Shown piece by piece: positions 29,205 through 39,451 of a stretch of 64,000 nt of DNA. The translations under genes and the position numbers were made by a program. This DNA is from Flavobacteriales bacterium (GTDB taxonomy: Bacteria; Bacteroidota; Bacteroidia; Flavobacteriales_F; PHOS-HE28). Under the pieces are notes generated by a model. The model saw nothing but the letters and a program-made list of their open reading frames with translations. It searched no databases and had not been told where the DNA came from. Each line of letters starts with the position of its first letter. Within the stretch, counting starts at the first letter, position 1. The stretch lies in assembly GCA_023382455.1 (NCBI GenBank), contig JAHDVX010000007.1, forward strand, positions 1 through 64,000, read 5' to 3'.

Positions 29205-30599
29205 CTATCCCCCGCTCACCATCGTGGCCGGGTCCACCCACTTGTCGAAGTCCTCGGCGCTGACGTAGCCCAAGGCCAAGGCGGCCTCCTTCAGGGTGGT
29301 GCCTTCGCGGTGGGCCTTGTTGGCGATTTCGGCGCTCTTGTAGTAGCCGATGTGCGTGTTGAGGGCCGTCACCAGCATCAGCGAGCTCTCCAGGTGGCGT
29401 TTCAGCACGGGCTTGTTGGGCTTGATGCCCTCGGCGCAATGGTCGTTGAAGCTGACGCAGGCATCGCCCAGCAGGTGTGCGCTTTGCAGCACGTTGGCGG
29501 CGATCACAGGCTTGAATACGTTGAGCTCGAACTGGCCCTGCATACCGCCCACGTTCACGGCCACGTCGTTGCCGATCACCTGGGCACAAACCATGGTGAG
29601 GGCCTCGGGCTGGGTGGGGTTCACCTTGCCGGGCATGATGGAGGATCCGGGCTCGTTGTCCGGGATGATGATCTCGCCGATGCCGCTGCGGGGGCCGCTG
29701 CTGAGCATGCGCACGTCGTTGCCGATCTTGTTCAGGCTAACGGCCAAACGCTTGAAGGCGCCGCTCAGTTCCACCATGGCATCGTGCGCGGCCAAGGCCT
29801 CGAACTTGTTGGGGGCGGTAACGAAGGGCAGGCCGGTGAGCTCGGCGATCTTCTTGGCCACCAGCACGCTGTAACCCTTGGGAGCATTGAGGCCCGTGCC
29901 CACGGCGGTGCCGCCCAGCGCAAGCTCGCGCACCATCTCCAAGGCATGCTCCACGGCGCGGATGCCGTTGGCCAGCTGCTGCGCGTAGCCGCTGAACTCC
30001 TGGCCCAGGGTGAGCGGCGTGGCATCCATGAAGTGGGTGCGGCCCGTCTTCACGATGTCCTTGAACTCCTCGCTCTTCTTCACCAAGGTAGCGTGCAATT
30101 TCCTCACGCCCGGCAGGGTCACCTTCACCGTGGCGGTGTAGGCGGCGATGTGCATGGCCGTGGGGAAGGTGTCGTTGCTGCTCTGGCTCTTGTTCACGTC
30201 GTCGTTGGGCTTCAGCACCTTCTCACCATCGGTGAGCTTGCCGCCTTGCAGCACGTGCGCGCGGTTGGCCACCACCTCGTTCACGTTCATGTTGCTCTGG
30301 GTGCCGCTGCCGGTTTGCCAGATCACCAGGGGGAACTGGTCGTCCAGCTTGTGCTCCAGGATCTCGTCGCACACCTTGCCGATGAGGTCGCACTTCTCCT
30401 GGGGCAGCTTGCCCAGCTCGGTATTGGCCAGGGCGGCGGCCTTCTTCAGGTAGGCGAAGGCGTGGATGATCTCCTTGGGCATGCTGGCCGGCGGGCCGAT
30501 GCGGAAGTTGTTGCGGCTGCGCTCGGTCTGCGCGCCCCAGTACTTGTCGGCGGGCACTTTCACCTCGCCCATGGTGTCCTTCTCGATGCGGTAGTCCAT
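29205..30599 (-). CDS. fumC: fumarate hydratase class II
   Basis: [14 protein letters not shown]; signature [13 protein letters not shown]. Confidence 0.95.
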   Translation of the reverse strand: MDYRIEKDTMGEVKVPADKYWGAQTERSRNNFRIGPPASMPKEIIHAFAYLKKAAALANTELGKLPQEKCDLIGKVCDEILEHKLDDQFPLVIWQTGSGTQSNMNVNEVVANRAHVLQGGKLTDGEKVLKPNDDVNKSQSSNDTFPTAMHIAAYTATVKVTLPGVRKLHATLVKKSEEFKDIVKTGRTHFMDATPLTLGQEFSGYAQQLANGIRAVEHALEMVRELALGGTAVGTGLNAPKGYSVLVAKKIAELTGLPFVTAPNKFEALAAHDAMVELSGAFKRLAVSLNKIGNDVRMLSSGPRSGIGEIIIPDNEPGSSIMPGKVNPTQPEALTMVCAQVIGNDVAVNVGGMQGQFELNVFKPVIAANVLQSAHLLGDACVSFNDHCAEGIKPNKPVLKRHLESSLMLVTALNTHIGYYKSAEIANKAHREGTTLKEAALALGYVSAEDFDKWVDPATMVSGG

Positions 30600-30612
30600 T
30601 GCTTCTTGTTGG

Positions 30613-30631
30613 GTCGAGGCGATGCCTCGAC
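30613..30631. repeat. short perfect hairpin upstream of fumC
   Basis: gtcgaggc-gat-gcctcgac. Confidence 0.6.
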
Positions 30632-30649
30632 GGTACATAGGTGTTCTTG

Positions 30650-31006
30650 CTATTTCCGGTTGATCAGTTCCACGATGTTCTCAACGGGCCGGCCGATCAC
30701 CGCCCTGTGACCCCTGATCACCACTGGGCGCTCGATCAATTGTGGATTCTCGTGCATCACACGGATCCATTCATGCTCGTTCAGTTGCAGGCCTTGGTAT
30801 TTCTCCTTGTACAGCGCGTCCTTCTTCCGCACGAGCTGTTCCGCGGGCAGGCCCAGCTTGGCCAGCAGCTTGCGCAGGTCCTCCTCGGAAGGCGCCTCCT
30901 TGAGGTACTCCACCACATCGGGCTCAATGCCGTTCTCCTTCAGCAGGGACATGGCCTTGCAGCTGGTGCTGCAGCGCGGGTTGTGGAAGATGGTATAGTC
31001 GGACAT
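30650..31006 (-). CDS. ArsC-family (glutaredoxin-type) arsenate reductase-like protein
   Basis: [22 protein letters not shown] ... [15 protein letters not shown]. Confidence 0.85.
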   Translation of the reverse strand: MSDYTIFHNPRCSTSCKAMSLLKENGIEPDVVEYLKEAPSEEDLRKLLAKLGLPAEQLVRKKDALYKEKYQGLQLNEHEWIRVMHENPQLIERPVVIRGHRAVIGRPVENIVELINRK

Positions 31007-31024
31007 GGTTTTGCGCAATGTGTC

Positions 31025-31171
31025 GATCAGAAGATCAGACAATCAGAAAATTGAATGCCCTCCGGCCATCAATAGCATCAGGTGTTCAAGGACTCCATTC
31101 CCCCGACGGCGTTCCGTGGTCCAACATGATTCATTCTGATCATCATATCGTCTGATCTTCTGATCGGATCA
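31025..31171. repeat. octad array with inverted arms (locus K)
   Basis: gatcagaa gatcagac aatcagaa ... ttctgatc atcatatc gtctgatc ttctgatc. Confidence 0.8.
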
Positions 31172-32269
31172 ACCGACCTTCTGGCTTTGCCCGTGCTGCA
31201 TGAGCCAGGCCTTGAGGAACTCATCGATCTCCCCGTTGAGCACATCGTCCACATTGCTGGTCTCGTGGTCAGTGCGCACGTCCTTCACCAGTTTGTAGGG
31301 CTGCAGTACGTAATTGCGGATCTGGCTGCCCCACTCGATCTTCTTCTTGCCGGCCTCGATCTCGCTGCGCTTGCTGCGGCGTTTCTCCAGCTCCATCTCG
31401 TACAGCTGGCTCTTGAGCAGTTGCAGGGCCTTGTTCTTGTTGTCCAGCTGGCTGCGGGTCTCGGTGTTCTCGATGATGATGCCGCTGGGCGCGTGGCGCA
31501 GGCGTACGCCGGTCTCCACCTTGTTCACGTTCTGGCCACCGGCGCCGCCACTGCGGAAGGTGTCCCAGGTGATGTCGGCCGGGTTGATGTCGATCTCAAT
31601 GCTCTCGTCCACCAGCGGGTACACGTACACGCTGACAAAGCTGGTGTGGCGGCGCGCGTTGCTGTCGAACGGGCTGATGCGCACCAGGCGGTGCACTCCG
31701 TTCTCACCCTTCAGCATGCCGAAGGCAAACTCGCCGCCCACCTCCATGGTGGCCTGTTTGATGCCGGCCGCGTCGCCGTCCTGATAATCGAGGATCTTCA
31801 CCTGGTAGCCTTCCTTCTCCGCCCACATGCGGTACATGCGCAACAGCATCAGGGCCCAGTCGTTGCTTTCGGTGCCTCCCGCGCCGCTGGTGATCTGCAC
31901 CACGGCGCTCAAGGGGTCTTCCTCAGCGCTGAGCATGTTCTTGAACTCCAGTTCCTCCAAGGCCGTGGCGGCTTTCTTGTACTGCGCCTCCAATTCCTCT
32001 TCGCTGGCGTCCTTGCTCTTGAAGAATTCGTAGGTCACTTCCGCGTCGTCCACCTCGCGCTTCACGTGCTCGTACAGCTCCACCCAGCGCTTCAGCTCGC
32101 GGATCTTGTGCATCACCGCCTGGGCCTTCTTCTGGTTGTTCCAGAAATCCGGGTCCAAGGTGTACTTCTCCTCTTCCTTGATCAGGCCGCGCTTCTCCTC
32201 AATGTTCAAGTAGCCTTTCAGCGCCTCCAAGCGCTCAATGAGGTCGTTGATCTTCTCGATGGTGATCAT
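31169..32269 (-). CDS. prfB: peptide chain release factor 2, uninterrupted ORF
   Basis: GGQ motif RSGGAGGQNVNKVETGVRLRH; RF2-like N-terminus MITIEKINDLIERLEALKGYL. Confidence 0.93.
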   Translation of the reverse strand: MITIEKINDLIERLEALKGYLNIEEKRGLIKEEEKYTLDPDFWNNQKKAQAVMHKIRELKRWVELYEHVKREVDDAEVTYEFFKSKDASEEELEAQYKKAATALEELEFKNMLSAEEDPLSAVVQITSGAGGTESNDWALMLLRMYRMWAEKEGYQVKILDYQDGDAAGIKQATMEVGGEFAFGMLKGENGVHRLVRISPFDSNARRHTSFVSVYVYPLVDESIEIDINPADITWDTFRSGGAGGQNVNKVETGVRLRHAPSGIIIENTETRSQLDNKNKALQLLKSQLYEMELEKRRSKRSEIEAGKKKIEWGSQIRNYVLQPYKLVKDVRTDHETSNVDDVLNGEIDEFLKAWLMQHGQSQKVG

Positions 32270-32308
32270 GCGCAAGGCCCGGTTTCGGGGCGGCAAAGTT
32301 ACGGTGCA

Positions 32309-32373
32309 GGCGGGGTATGGTCTTGCGAGGCTTTCGGGCGCGTCAGGCCACGTTATTTCAACCACACCCCGCC
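32309..32373. repeat. hairpin element upstream of prfB
   Basis: ggcggggtatggt / accacaccccgcc, 13-bp arms, one mismatch. Confidence 0.6.
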
Positions 32374-32381
32374 CCGGTGAA

Positions 32382-32399
32382 CCCCGATATTTATCGGGG
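32382..32399. repeat. perfect palindrome
   Basis: ccccgata-tt-tatcgggg. Confidence 0.65.
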
Positions 32400-32576
32400 C
32401 TGGGCGTATCGGGCCACAAGGATTCACACAGTTGGCTCAACCCAACATGAACCATCCCGCAGAGCTGAAACCAACGGACCGGTGCAAAACTTTTGCTTGC
32501 ACAACGGGGTGGTCGGAGCTAAATAGCAAGGTCTTTCGTTCCCGTTCCTGCCATTCACGCTCAATTCCCTATTTCC

Positions 32577-35076
32577 ATGAGCTTGATACGTCTTACCAAT
32601 TGCTCGTTGGTCCTTGCCGCCGGTCTTTCCGCGTACGCGCAGTCCATCTACATCCCGCCGGATTACTTCGGGGAGGACTACAGAAGTCCATCGGCTTCTG
32701 GGAGAATGAGGGCCAAGTGATCACCACAGATGGGTACAAGACCAAGGATGTGCTGTACTATTCCGAAGGTGGCCTGCCACGTGCCTATCTCCGGACAAGT
32801 CGCAGGTTTCCTTTGTGGTGGCGCGGATAGACACCAGCATAGCCACCGCCGACACCCTCTATCGACTGGACATGCGCCCCTACGGAAATACGGCACAACA
32901 GGTGACTCCGGTAAGCCTTGTTCAAAAGGACTGGTTCCAGAACTTCTACCTGCCCTGGTGCGGCGACAGTGGCGTTACCGACGTTCAAGGCTATTGCCGG
33001 GTGGTCTATCCAAATATCTTCCCCAAGATCGACATGCACTTCTACAGCGGTAGCGCGGGCCAAAAGATGGCCTTCGTGCTGCTCCCCGGCTGCGATCCCT
33101 CCAAACTGAAGCTCGCCTTCACCGGACAGGACAGCATCAACGTGGATATTTGGGGTACGCTGAAGATCTACTACGACGGCAAGTACATGGAGATGCCTTT
33201 CGCCCAGGCCTATCAGGTGGGCACGGGCAACACGATCATCCCCGTAAGCTGGCTACCCAGCTACAATGTGAACAATGGCGTGGTGAGCTTCCAGTACAGT
33301 TCCTACAACCCCGCGCTGCCCTTGGTGTTCCAAGTGGGGCCGCCGCCGGCATTGGGGGGCGGTGTGGCTACACCCGGCGTCTGTTGGGCAACCTATATTG
33401 GGAATGAGGGCCGGGACAGGGTTGCAGACAATGCAGTGGATCCAAACGGCAACTCCTACATCACGGGTACAACCTATTCAACTTTCGCCACCTTTGCCAA
33501 CAATGTGGGGCAAAACATTTTCTCGGCGACCTCAAATGTATACGTGGCGAGGTTCGATGCCAACGACAATCTGAGGTGGTATGACTACATCAGTAGCTCC
33601 GATGGGGCCTATGCGTTCTCAATAGCAACCAAGACCACGGAGACGACCACGGAGGTCTACATCGCAGGGCTCGGTATCGGAACGGACTTCTACCATCTAC
33701 CTGAAATTGGAGCATACAACAACAATGCACCTACCAACCACGGGTTCATTTCAAAATTCGACTATGACCAAGGTCTCCTCGTCTGGTCCACGCATTTTGC
33801 GGACTGGTGGGTGCGCAGCATTGCCGTGGACAGCGAAGGACGGTTGGTAGCGGTCGGCACCGCGGCTGGTGGCCTTCCGGTGGCCGCGAACCCGCCTGCC
33901 GGTTCGGTCAACTGGCCGTACAGCCCAGGGGGAGAAGGATATGTGGCATTGTTCACCGCCGGGGATGACCTGCTGTGGAGTACACATTTGGGGGGTATAA
34001 GCGAAGCACAGGCTGTAGCTGCCAATAAGGACATCGTCGTGGCAGGTGTTACCGCCAGTGACACGCTTTATCACGCGCACAACCCCGGGAATGGCGCCTA
34101 TTTCCATGGCACCCGGTTCCAAGGGCAGGGCAACGACGTAGTTCTTTATGCGTTCACCGAAGACGGCGTTGAAAAATGGGGAACGTTCGTGGGCGGCAAT
34201 CAGAACGACATTGTTAGTGTGAATGCATTGGCGATCGCCCCCGGCAACCACGACATCTATTTTTGCGGGAACACCGGGAGCACCAACCTCCCCATCAGCA
34301 CCGACGCACCATATTACAGCGACGCGATCAATCCGGAGGCAATCAATGGTTGGATCGCTCAATTCGATGGAAGTAACTATGCATTGAAGTACATGACCCT
34401 TGCCGGCGGCTCTTCGGGTTCGGACATGTACGGGATAGCTGCACAAGCCGACAACCAGTTTTTCGTTGTGGGAGGCACAGATTCCGATGATTTTCCCATC
34501 GTTCCCCGGGACGGGCTATACAATGCGGGGACCATGCTCGGCTCGCATGATGCCGTCATCATGGCCTTCACGCCCGACCACTACTTGGCATGGAGCTCCT
34601 ATTTCGGCGGTAACGAAGCAGGGGGTGGTTCGGATGGACTGACCAGTATAAGCGCTTTGGGCAATGAGAAGATCTACATTGGTGGTGCGACTTCCGTGGA
34701 ATTCTCCAGCACGAACTTCTATCCCTTTACCGAGGAAGGCGGTGGCGCGTGGTGGGATGACACCTACGGGGGTAACACAAGTGATGCGGTGGTGGGTGGC
34801 TTCTGCATCTCCGGAATCTTGAACGGGATTGCCGAACACGAAGCACAGGCACCCCGGCAAGCTTTGACCGCCACCCTGAACGAGGCCAGGCTGCTGCTAC
34901 CTCCGGGAAGGCATCCGGTCCAAGTGTTCGATGCCACCGGCAGGCTGTGCGTGCAACAACAGGTAAGCAGCGATGGCGTTACGCCCAACGTCATAGACCT
35001 GACCCCGCTTCAGCCGGGTTCCTACTGGGTACGTACGGAAGGCACCAAGGCCAGCCGGGTGTTCGTCATTCACTAA
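32577..35076 (+). pseudogene. T9SS-secreted beta-propeller/SBBP-like protein with two apparent frameshifts near the N-terminus
   Basis: Signal peptide frame, then GFWENEGQVITTDGYKTKDVLYY frame, then ORF 32815; C-terminal sorting domain. Confidence 0.7.
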
Positions 35077-35081
35077 GAAGC

Positions 35082-36455
35082 ATGCTTCGCCCGCTTTCAG
35101 TCGGCATGGTGCTGTCGCTCCTTTCCATGCAGGTGGCGGCACAACCCTTTTGGGTTCCTTCCGGCATACCCGGAACGGTGCTGAACCTGCAGGATATCGC
35201 CTCGTCCATGACGGGCGATACATTGCTCGCTGGAGGCTCCATTTCATATCAAGGAGATTGGTTTGAAAACAATCCCTTGATGCTGTATTTTAATGGGGGG
35301 TGGACAGCCCTTCCCAATGTGAATGGGCAGATTCTTGCCATGACCATATACCGCGATACCATCATCGTCGCTGGGAATTTCCATCTGATCAACGACACTG
35401 TTCCCGCGAACAACATCGCGTATTGGACCGCTGAGGGTTGGAAAACCTACGGCAACTTCGACGGCGGCATCAGGAAGCTCAAGGTAATCGACGATACGCT
35501 TTACGTCGCCGGTGGATTCCACAATGTTGACGGCATACCGATGGAAGGCATCGTGCGGCGGCAAGGCGGGCACTGGGAACCTGTGGGGCAATGGCAACTG
35601 AACGACCTCCCCGTTATCATCGACTTCGTAAAGTACCAAGGTTCATTGGTCGCCATCGGCATCCTGGAATACGATAATGGCCGGGGGATCTCCTATTTGG
35701 ACAACACGGACAACACCTGGAAACTGCTGGGACCGGGGTTTCTGGGAGGTTCTTCAAGCGGCCACAGCTTAGCGGTTTACCAGGATGAATTGTATGTCGG
35801 CGGGCAGATCGCCCTGGCTTCCGGCAATGCCGGGCAGGACATCATGCGCTGGGACGGCACGGCCTTCCACCCGGTGGGGAACGGGGTACAGCGCAACTTC
35901 AACGACTTCAATGGCTTCTCCGATGTGCGCGGGCTCGTGGTCCACAATGGCCTGCTCTTCGCCTGCGGCGGCTTCCGCTATGCCAGTGGCGTTCCGGCCG
36001 GTGGGGTCGCCATTTGGGACGGCAGCCAGTGGTGCGCCCCGGGCGGGGACATCACCCAAGGCATGGGCTACGGTGAGTCCTTGGCCTTTGTCGGCGATAC
36101 GCTCTTCGTGCTCTGCGGCCAGTACGCGGACGATACGTTCGTGAACCACTTGGCCCGGTATGATGGCACGGATTTTATCTACACCTGCTCACCGGTGGGA
36201 ATCACGGAACTCCCACAACCGACAACCCGTCCCCCGGTCATTAGGCAAACCTCCGAAGGCCAATGGCAGGTCTCGGGCCTGAGCGCGGGCCAACACCGGT
36301 ATGTGGTGATGGATGCCTTGGGCAGGATGGTGGAGGAAGGATTGCTCCAAAGCGGTGGGCAATCACTGATCTCAACGCATGGCCTTAGCGATGGGACCTA
36401 CGTGATCAAAATTGCTGATGACCGCGCACAGCGGGCGATGCTGATCCGCCGGTAG
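35082..36455 (+). CDS. T9SS type-A sorting domain protein
   Basis: Signal peptide; repeated GDTL(L/F)xxG blades; C-terminal GQHRYVVMDALGRMVEEG...GTYVIKI. Confidence 0.8.
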   Translation: MLRPLSVGMVLSLLSMQVAAQPFWVPSGIPGTVLNLQDIASSMTGDTLLAGGSISYQGDWFENNPLMLYFNGGWTALPNVNGQILAMTIYRDTIIVAGNFHLINDTVPANNIAYWTAEGWKTYGNFDGGIRKLKVIDDTLYVAGGFHNVDGIPMEGIVRRQGGHWEPVGQWQLNDLPVIIDFVKYQGSLVAIGILEYDNGRGISYLDNTDNTWKLLGPGFLGGSSSGHSLAVYQDELYVGGQIALASGNAGQDIMRWDGTAFHPVGNGVQRNFNDFNGFSDVRGLVVHNGLLFACGGFRYASGVPAGGVAIWDGSQWCAPGGDITQGMGYGESLAFVGDTLFVLCGQYADDTFVNHLARYDGTDFIYTCSPVGITELPQPTTRPPVIRQTSEGQWQVSGLSAGQHRYVVMDALGRMVEEGLLQSGGQSLISTHGLSDGTYVIKIADDRAQRAMLIRR

Positions 36456-36456
36456 C

Positions 36457-37110
36457 ATGGGACATTGGCGGTTGGATGCCTTGATGGCCGTGGCCATGTT
36501 GTGTGGATCAAGGCTGATCGCCCAAGTATTTTGGGCATCCGCAGGACTTCCCGGCCATGCAGCCAACTTCCAACAAGTATGGGCGGATGGTGACAGTGCC
36601 ATTTATTATGCCGGTGCCCCAAGCTTTGACTTAGACCACAACGCCCTGATGCGTTATACCGACGGCCATTGGGTAACCTTGGATTCCTTGGACGGGTTAA
36701 TCTCCACCGTGGTGAAATACCGGGATACGCTCTTTGTTGGAGGCAGCTTTGACGAAGGTGCTAACACAACCACGCACGGTGTGGAATATTACGACGGTTC
36801 AGCATGGCAACCTTACGGGGAATTCGACTATGACGCGAACGTGCGCCGCTTGCGCGTGGCGGCCGCCCATGTCGGCCGGTCCGCTTGCGATCACGAACTT
36901 GCGCCCATGAACGCCGCTGAACCTTGGACCGGACCCGACCAAACGCCCACGGATCCCAAGCGCTTGTGCATTGTGGAGGCCAAGCACCGGAGCACTGGCC
37001 AAGTGCGGTTCTATCTGCTGCACCATGTTGACTCGGGTTGGCGTTTCCCCGATCGCAGCTATTTCAGCAATGAACAAGTAGTGTTGCGCTGGGCCTACCT
37101 GAACTTGTAG
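36457..37110 (+). CDS. chimeric ORF: truncated paralog of preceding gene plus unrelated tail
   Basis: FWASAGLPGHAANFQQV... parallels FWVPSGIPGTVLNLQDI; similarity lost after ~36850. Confidence 0.6.
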   Translation: MGHWRLDALMAVAMLCGSRLIAQVFWASAGLPGHAANFQQVWADGDSAIYYAGAPSFDLDHNALMRYTDGHWVTLDSLDGLISTVVKYRDTLFVGGSFDEGANTTTHGVEYYDGSAWQPYGEFDYDANVRRLRVAAAHVGRSACDHELAPMNAAEPWTGPDQTPTDPKRLCIVEAKHRSTGQVRFYLLHHVDSGWRFPDRSYFSNEQVVLRWAYLNL

Positions 37111-37136
37111 GCCGGACGGGCCAGCCTGCGCCCCTT

Positions 37137-37607
37137 TCAGTGAACCATCGCCCGCAGCAGGGCCTCCACCTGGTCCGCCCCGAAACCTTTCCCAACGAAA
37201 TAGCGCACCACCTTGGCCTTGCGCAGGAAAGGGTCCGCTTCCTTGGTCCGCTCCCAGCGCTTGGCCACGGCCGCGCGCAACTGCTCTTCCTCTTCCCCGG
37301 CATCGATGGCCCGCAGGGCTTCGGCGATCAGGGCATCGCCCACGCCCTTCAGGCGCAGCCCCTGCTCCAGCTTCCTTCGGCCCCAGCCTTTTTGACGGCT
37401 CTTGCTCACGGCGTAGTGCGCGGCGAAGCGGGCCTCGTTCAAGTAATCCTCCTTGGCGAGCTGCTTGAGGATGGCCTCTGCATCCTTGTCCGGCGCGCCC
37501 CACAGTCGGAGCTTTTGCCGCACTTCCAAGGTGGACCGCTCCTGGCGCGCGCAGTAGGCGCGGGCTTGGGCGAGGAGTTCAGTTTCGGAGATTTGTTGTT
37601 GAGCCAT
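37137..37607 (-). CDS. recX: regulatory protein RecX
   Basis: CARQERSTLEVRQKLRLWG ... DYLNEARFAAHYAVSKSRQKGWGRRKLEQGLRLKG. Confidence 0.88.
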   Translation of the reverse strand: MAQQQISETELLAQARAYCARQERSTLEVRQKLRLWGAPDKDAEAILKQLAKEDYLNEARFAAHYAVSKSRQKGWGRRKLEQGLRLKGVGDALIAEALRAIDAGEEEEQLRAAVAKRWERTKEADPFLRKAKVVRYFVGKGFGADQVEALLRAMVH

Positions 37608-37675
37608 AAGCCACAAGCTTACCTTCCGCTGGTATAATCGCACGTCCCAAACTTGTGGCTTGGGGCTTATGGCTC
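37601..37675. repeat. heptad array with inverted arms (locus B)
   Basis: ccataag ccacaag ... cttgtgg cttgggg cttatgg. Confidence 0.75.
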
Positions 37676-37692
37676 GGAGAAGATCGAAAGGA

Positions 37693-39243
37693 TCACACCG
37701 CCTGCTCCTTCCCTTCGCTGTCCAGGATATGGAATTCCAGGTACCGGCTGGAGCCTGAGGACACCACCTTCACCCATTTCTTCCAGCGCCACCACCACTT
37801 GTGCTGGATGCTGGGCAAGCCCTTGGAGAAGTAGGCCGCGAGGAAGGGGTGAACGCTCAGGGTGAGGCCGTTCATCTGCTTCTCGCCGTGCAGGTAGTTC
37901 AGGGCGTTCTCGATCTCGTCGATGATCAGCACCGGTGCACTTACCTCTCCGGTGCCGCCGCAAGTGGGGCAGGCTTCGCTGGTGTCGATCTCCGTCTCGG
38001 GGCGCACGCGCTGGCGGGTCAATTCGATCACGCCGAACTTGCTGGGCGGAAGCACATTGTGCTTGGCCTTATCGTCGGCCATGGCATCCTTGAGCGCCTT
38101 GTGGAGGGTGCGGCGGTTTTCGGGCTCGTAGAGGTCGATGAAGTCCACGCAGATGATGCCGCCCATGTCGCGCAGGCGCAGCAGGCGGGCGATCTCCTTG
38201 GCGGCCTCCAGGTTGATGGCCAGGGCGTTCTGCTCCTGGTCGCTCCGCCCGCCCTTGCGGCTGCCGCTGTTCACATCGATGACGTGCATGGCCTCGGTCT
38301 TCTCCACGATCAGGTAGGCGCCGCTGGGCAGCAGCACCTGCCGGCCGAAGGCCTGCTTGATCTGCTTGTTGATGCCGTAGCTGTCGAAGATGTCGAGCTT
38401 GCCTTTGTAGTGCTTCACGATGCCCACGCGGTCGGGGGCGGTGCGCGCAAGGGTGTCCTTCACCTCCTCGTAGGCCAGGTCGTCATCCACCACGATACTG
38501 GTGAACTCCTTGTTGAGCACGTCGCGCAGCACGGCGCCGGTGCGGTCGATCTCGCCGAGCACCTGCTTGGGCGGCATGGCATTGCGCAGGTTGCGGAACA
38601 TCTCGTCCCACCGCTGCAGCAGGCTCTTCAGGTCGGCCTCCAGGTCCTCGCTGCGGCGGCCTTCAGCGTTGGTGCGGATGATGACGCCGAAGTTCTTCGG
38701 CCGGATCTCGTGCATGAGCGCCTTGAGACGCTTGCGCTCAGCCTCGTCGGTGAGGCGGCTGCTGATGCTCACCTTGTTGGTGAAGGGGACCAGCACCATG
38801 TAGCGCCCCGCCAAGGTCACTTCCGCCGTGAGGCGCGGCCCTTTGGTGCTGATGGGCTCCTTGGCGATCTGCACCAGGATGCTTTGGCTGGCGCTCACCA
38901 CGTCGGCCAGCTTGCCTTCCTTGGGGATGTCGGGGTCCAGCTTCCAGTCGTCGAGCAGGGAGCTCTTCCCGGTGCCGGCCACGGCGCCCTTGGCGAACTT
39001 GTAGCTGTTGCGGTACTGGGGGCCAAGGTCGTAATAGTGCAGGAATGCGTCCTTCTCATGGCCCACGTCCACAAAGGCGGCATTGAGCCCCGGGGCCACC
39101 TTGCGCACCTTGGCCAGGTAGATGTCGCCCACGGCAAAGCCGCGCTCGGTGCGCTCGCGATGCAGCTCCATGAGCAGCTTGTCGCGCACCACGGCGATGG
39201 CCACTTCGTCCCTTTGGGAACGTATGAGGAGTTCTAAACTCAC
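37693..39243 (-). CDS. rng: ribonuclease G/E
   Basis: GTG start; AFVDVGHEKDAFLHYYDL; MHVIDVNSGS; ICVDFIDL; CPTCGGTGEV. Confidence 0.93.
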   Translation of the reverse strand: MSLELLIRSQRDEVAIAVVRDKLLMELHRERTERGFAVGDIYLAKVRKVAPGLNAAFVDVGHEKDAFLHYYDLGPQYRNSYKFAKGAVAGTGKSSLLDDWKLDPDIPKEGKLADVVSASQSILVQIAKEPISTKGPRLTAEVTLAGRYMVLVPFTNKVSISSRLTDEAERKRLKALMHEIRPKNFGVIIRTNAEGRRSEDLEADLKSLLQRWDEMFRNLRNAMPPKQVLGEIDRTGAVLRDVLNKEFTSIVVDDDLAYEEVKDTLARTAPDRVGIVKHYKGKLDIFDSYGINKQIKQAFGRQVLLPSGAYLIVEKTEAMHVIDVNSGSRKGGRSDQEQNALAINLEAAKEIARLLRLRDMGGIICVDFIDLYEPENRRTLHKALKDAMADDKAKHNVLPPSKFGVIELTRQRVRPETEIDTSEACPTCGGTGEVSAPVLIIDEIENALNYLHGEKQMNGLTLSVHPFLAAYFSKGLPSIQHKWWWRWKKWVKVVSSGSSRYLEFHILDSEGKEQAV

Positions 39244-39349
39244 GGGAAGTTCGGTCTGGGTGAAGCGCCCGGGTGGGCGCCGAAACCGGCATGCACGGCA
39301 CACCCGTCCGCCAGTCAGGGCGAACGGGGTGCGCACAGTGCCTCAAGAC

Positions 39350-39445
39350 CTACCGGTTCTTCTTCTTGTGCCGGTTCTTGCGCAAGCGCTTCTTCCGCTT
39401 GTGTGTGGCCATCTTATGGCGCTTCCTTTTCTTACCGCAGGGCAT
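39350..39445 (-). CDS. 31-aa basic protein, AURKAIP1/COX24-domain-like
   Basis: MPCGKKRKRHKMATHKRKKRLRKNRHKKKNR*; absent from supplied ORF track. Confidence 0.8.
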   Translation of the reverse strand: MPCGKKRKRHKMATHKRKKRLRKNRHKKKNR

Positions 39446-39451
39446 GTGTGC

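Noticed and set aside
29158-29212. Direct repeat cggatgcgccc near the fumC stop
   Set aside because: Only two short copies; too little to separate from chance.
36799-37503. 234-aa minus ORF overlapping recX and the chimeric gene
   Set aside because: Shadow frame of recX; Gly/Arg/Ala-rich with no recognisable domain.
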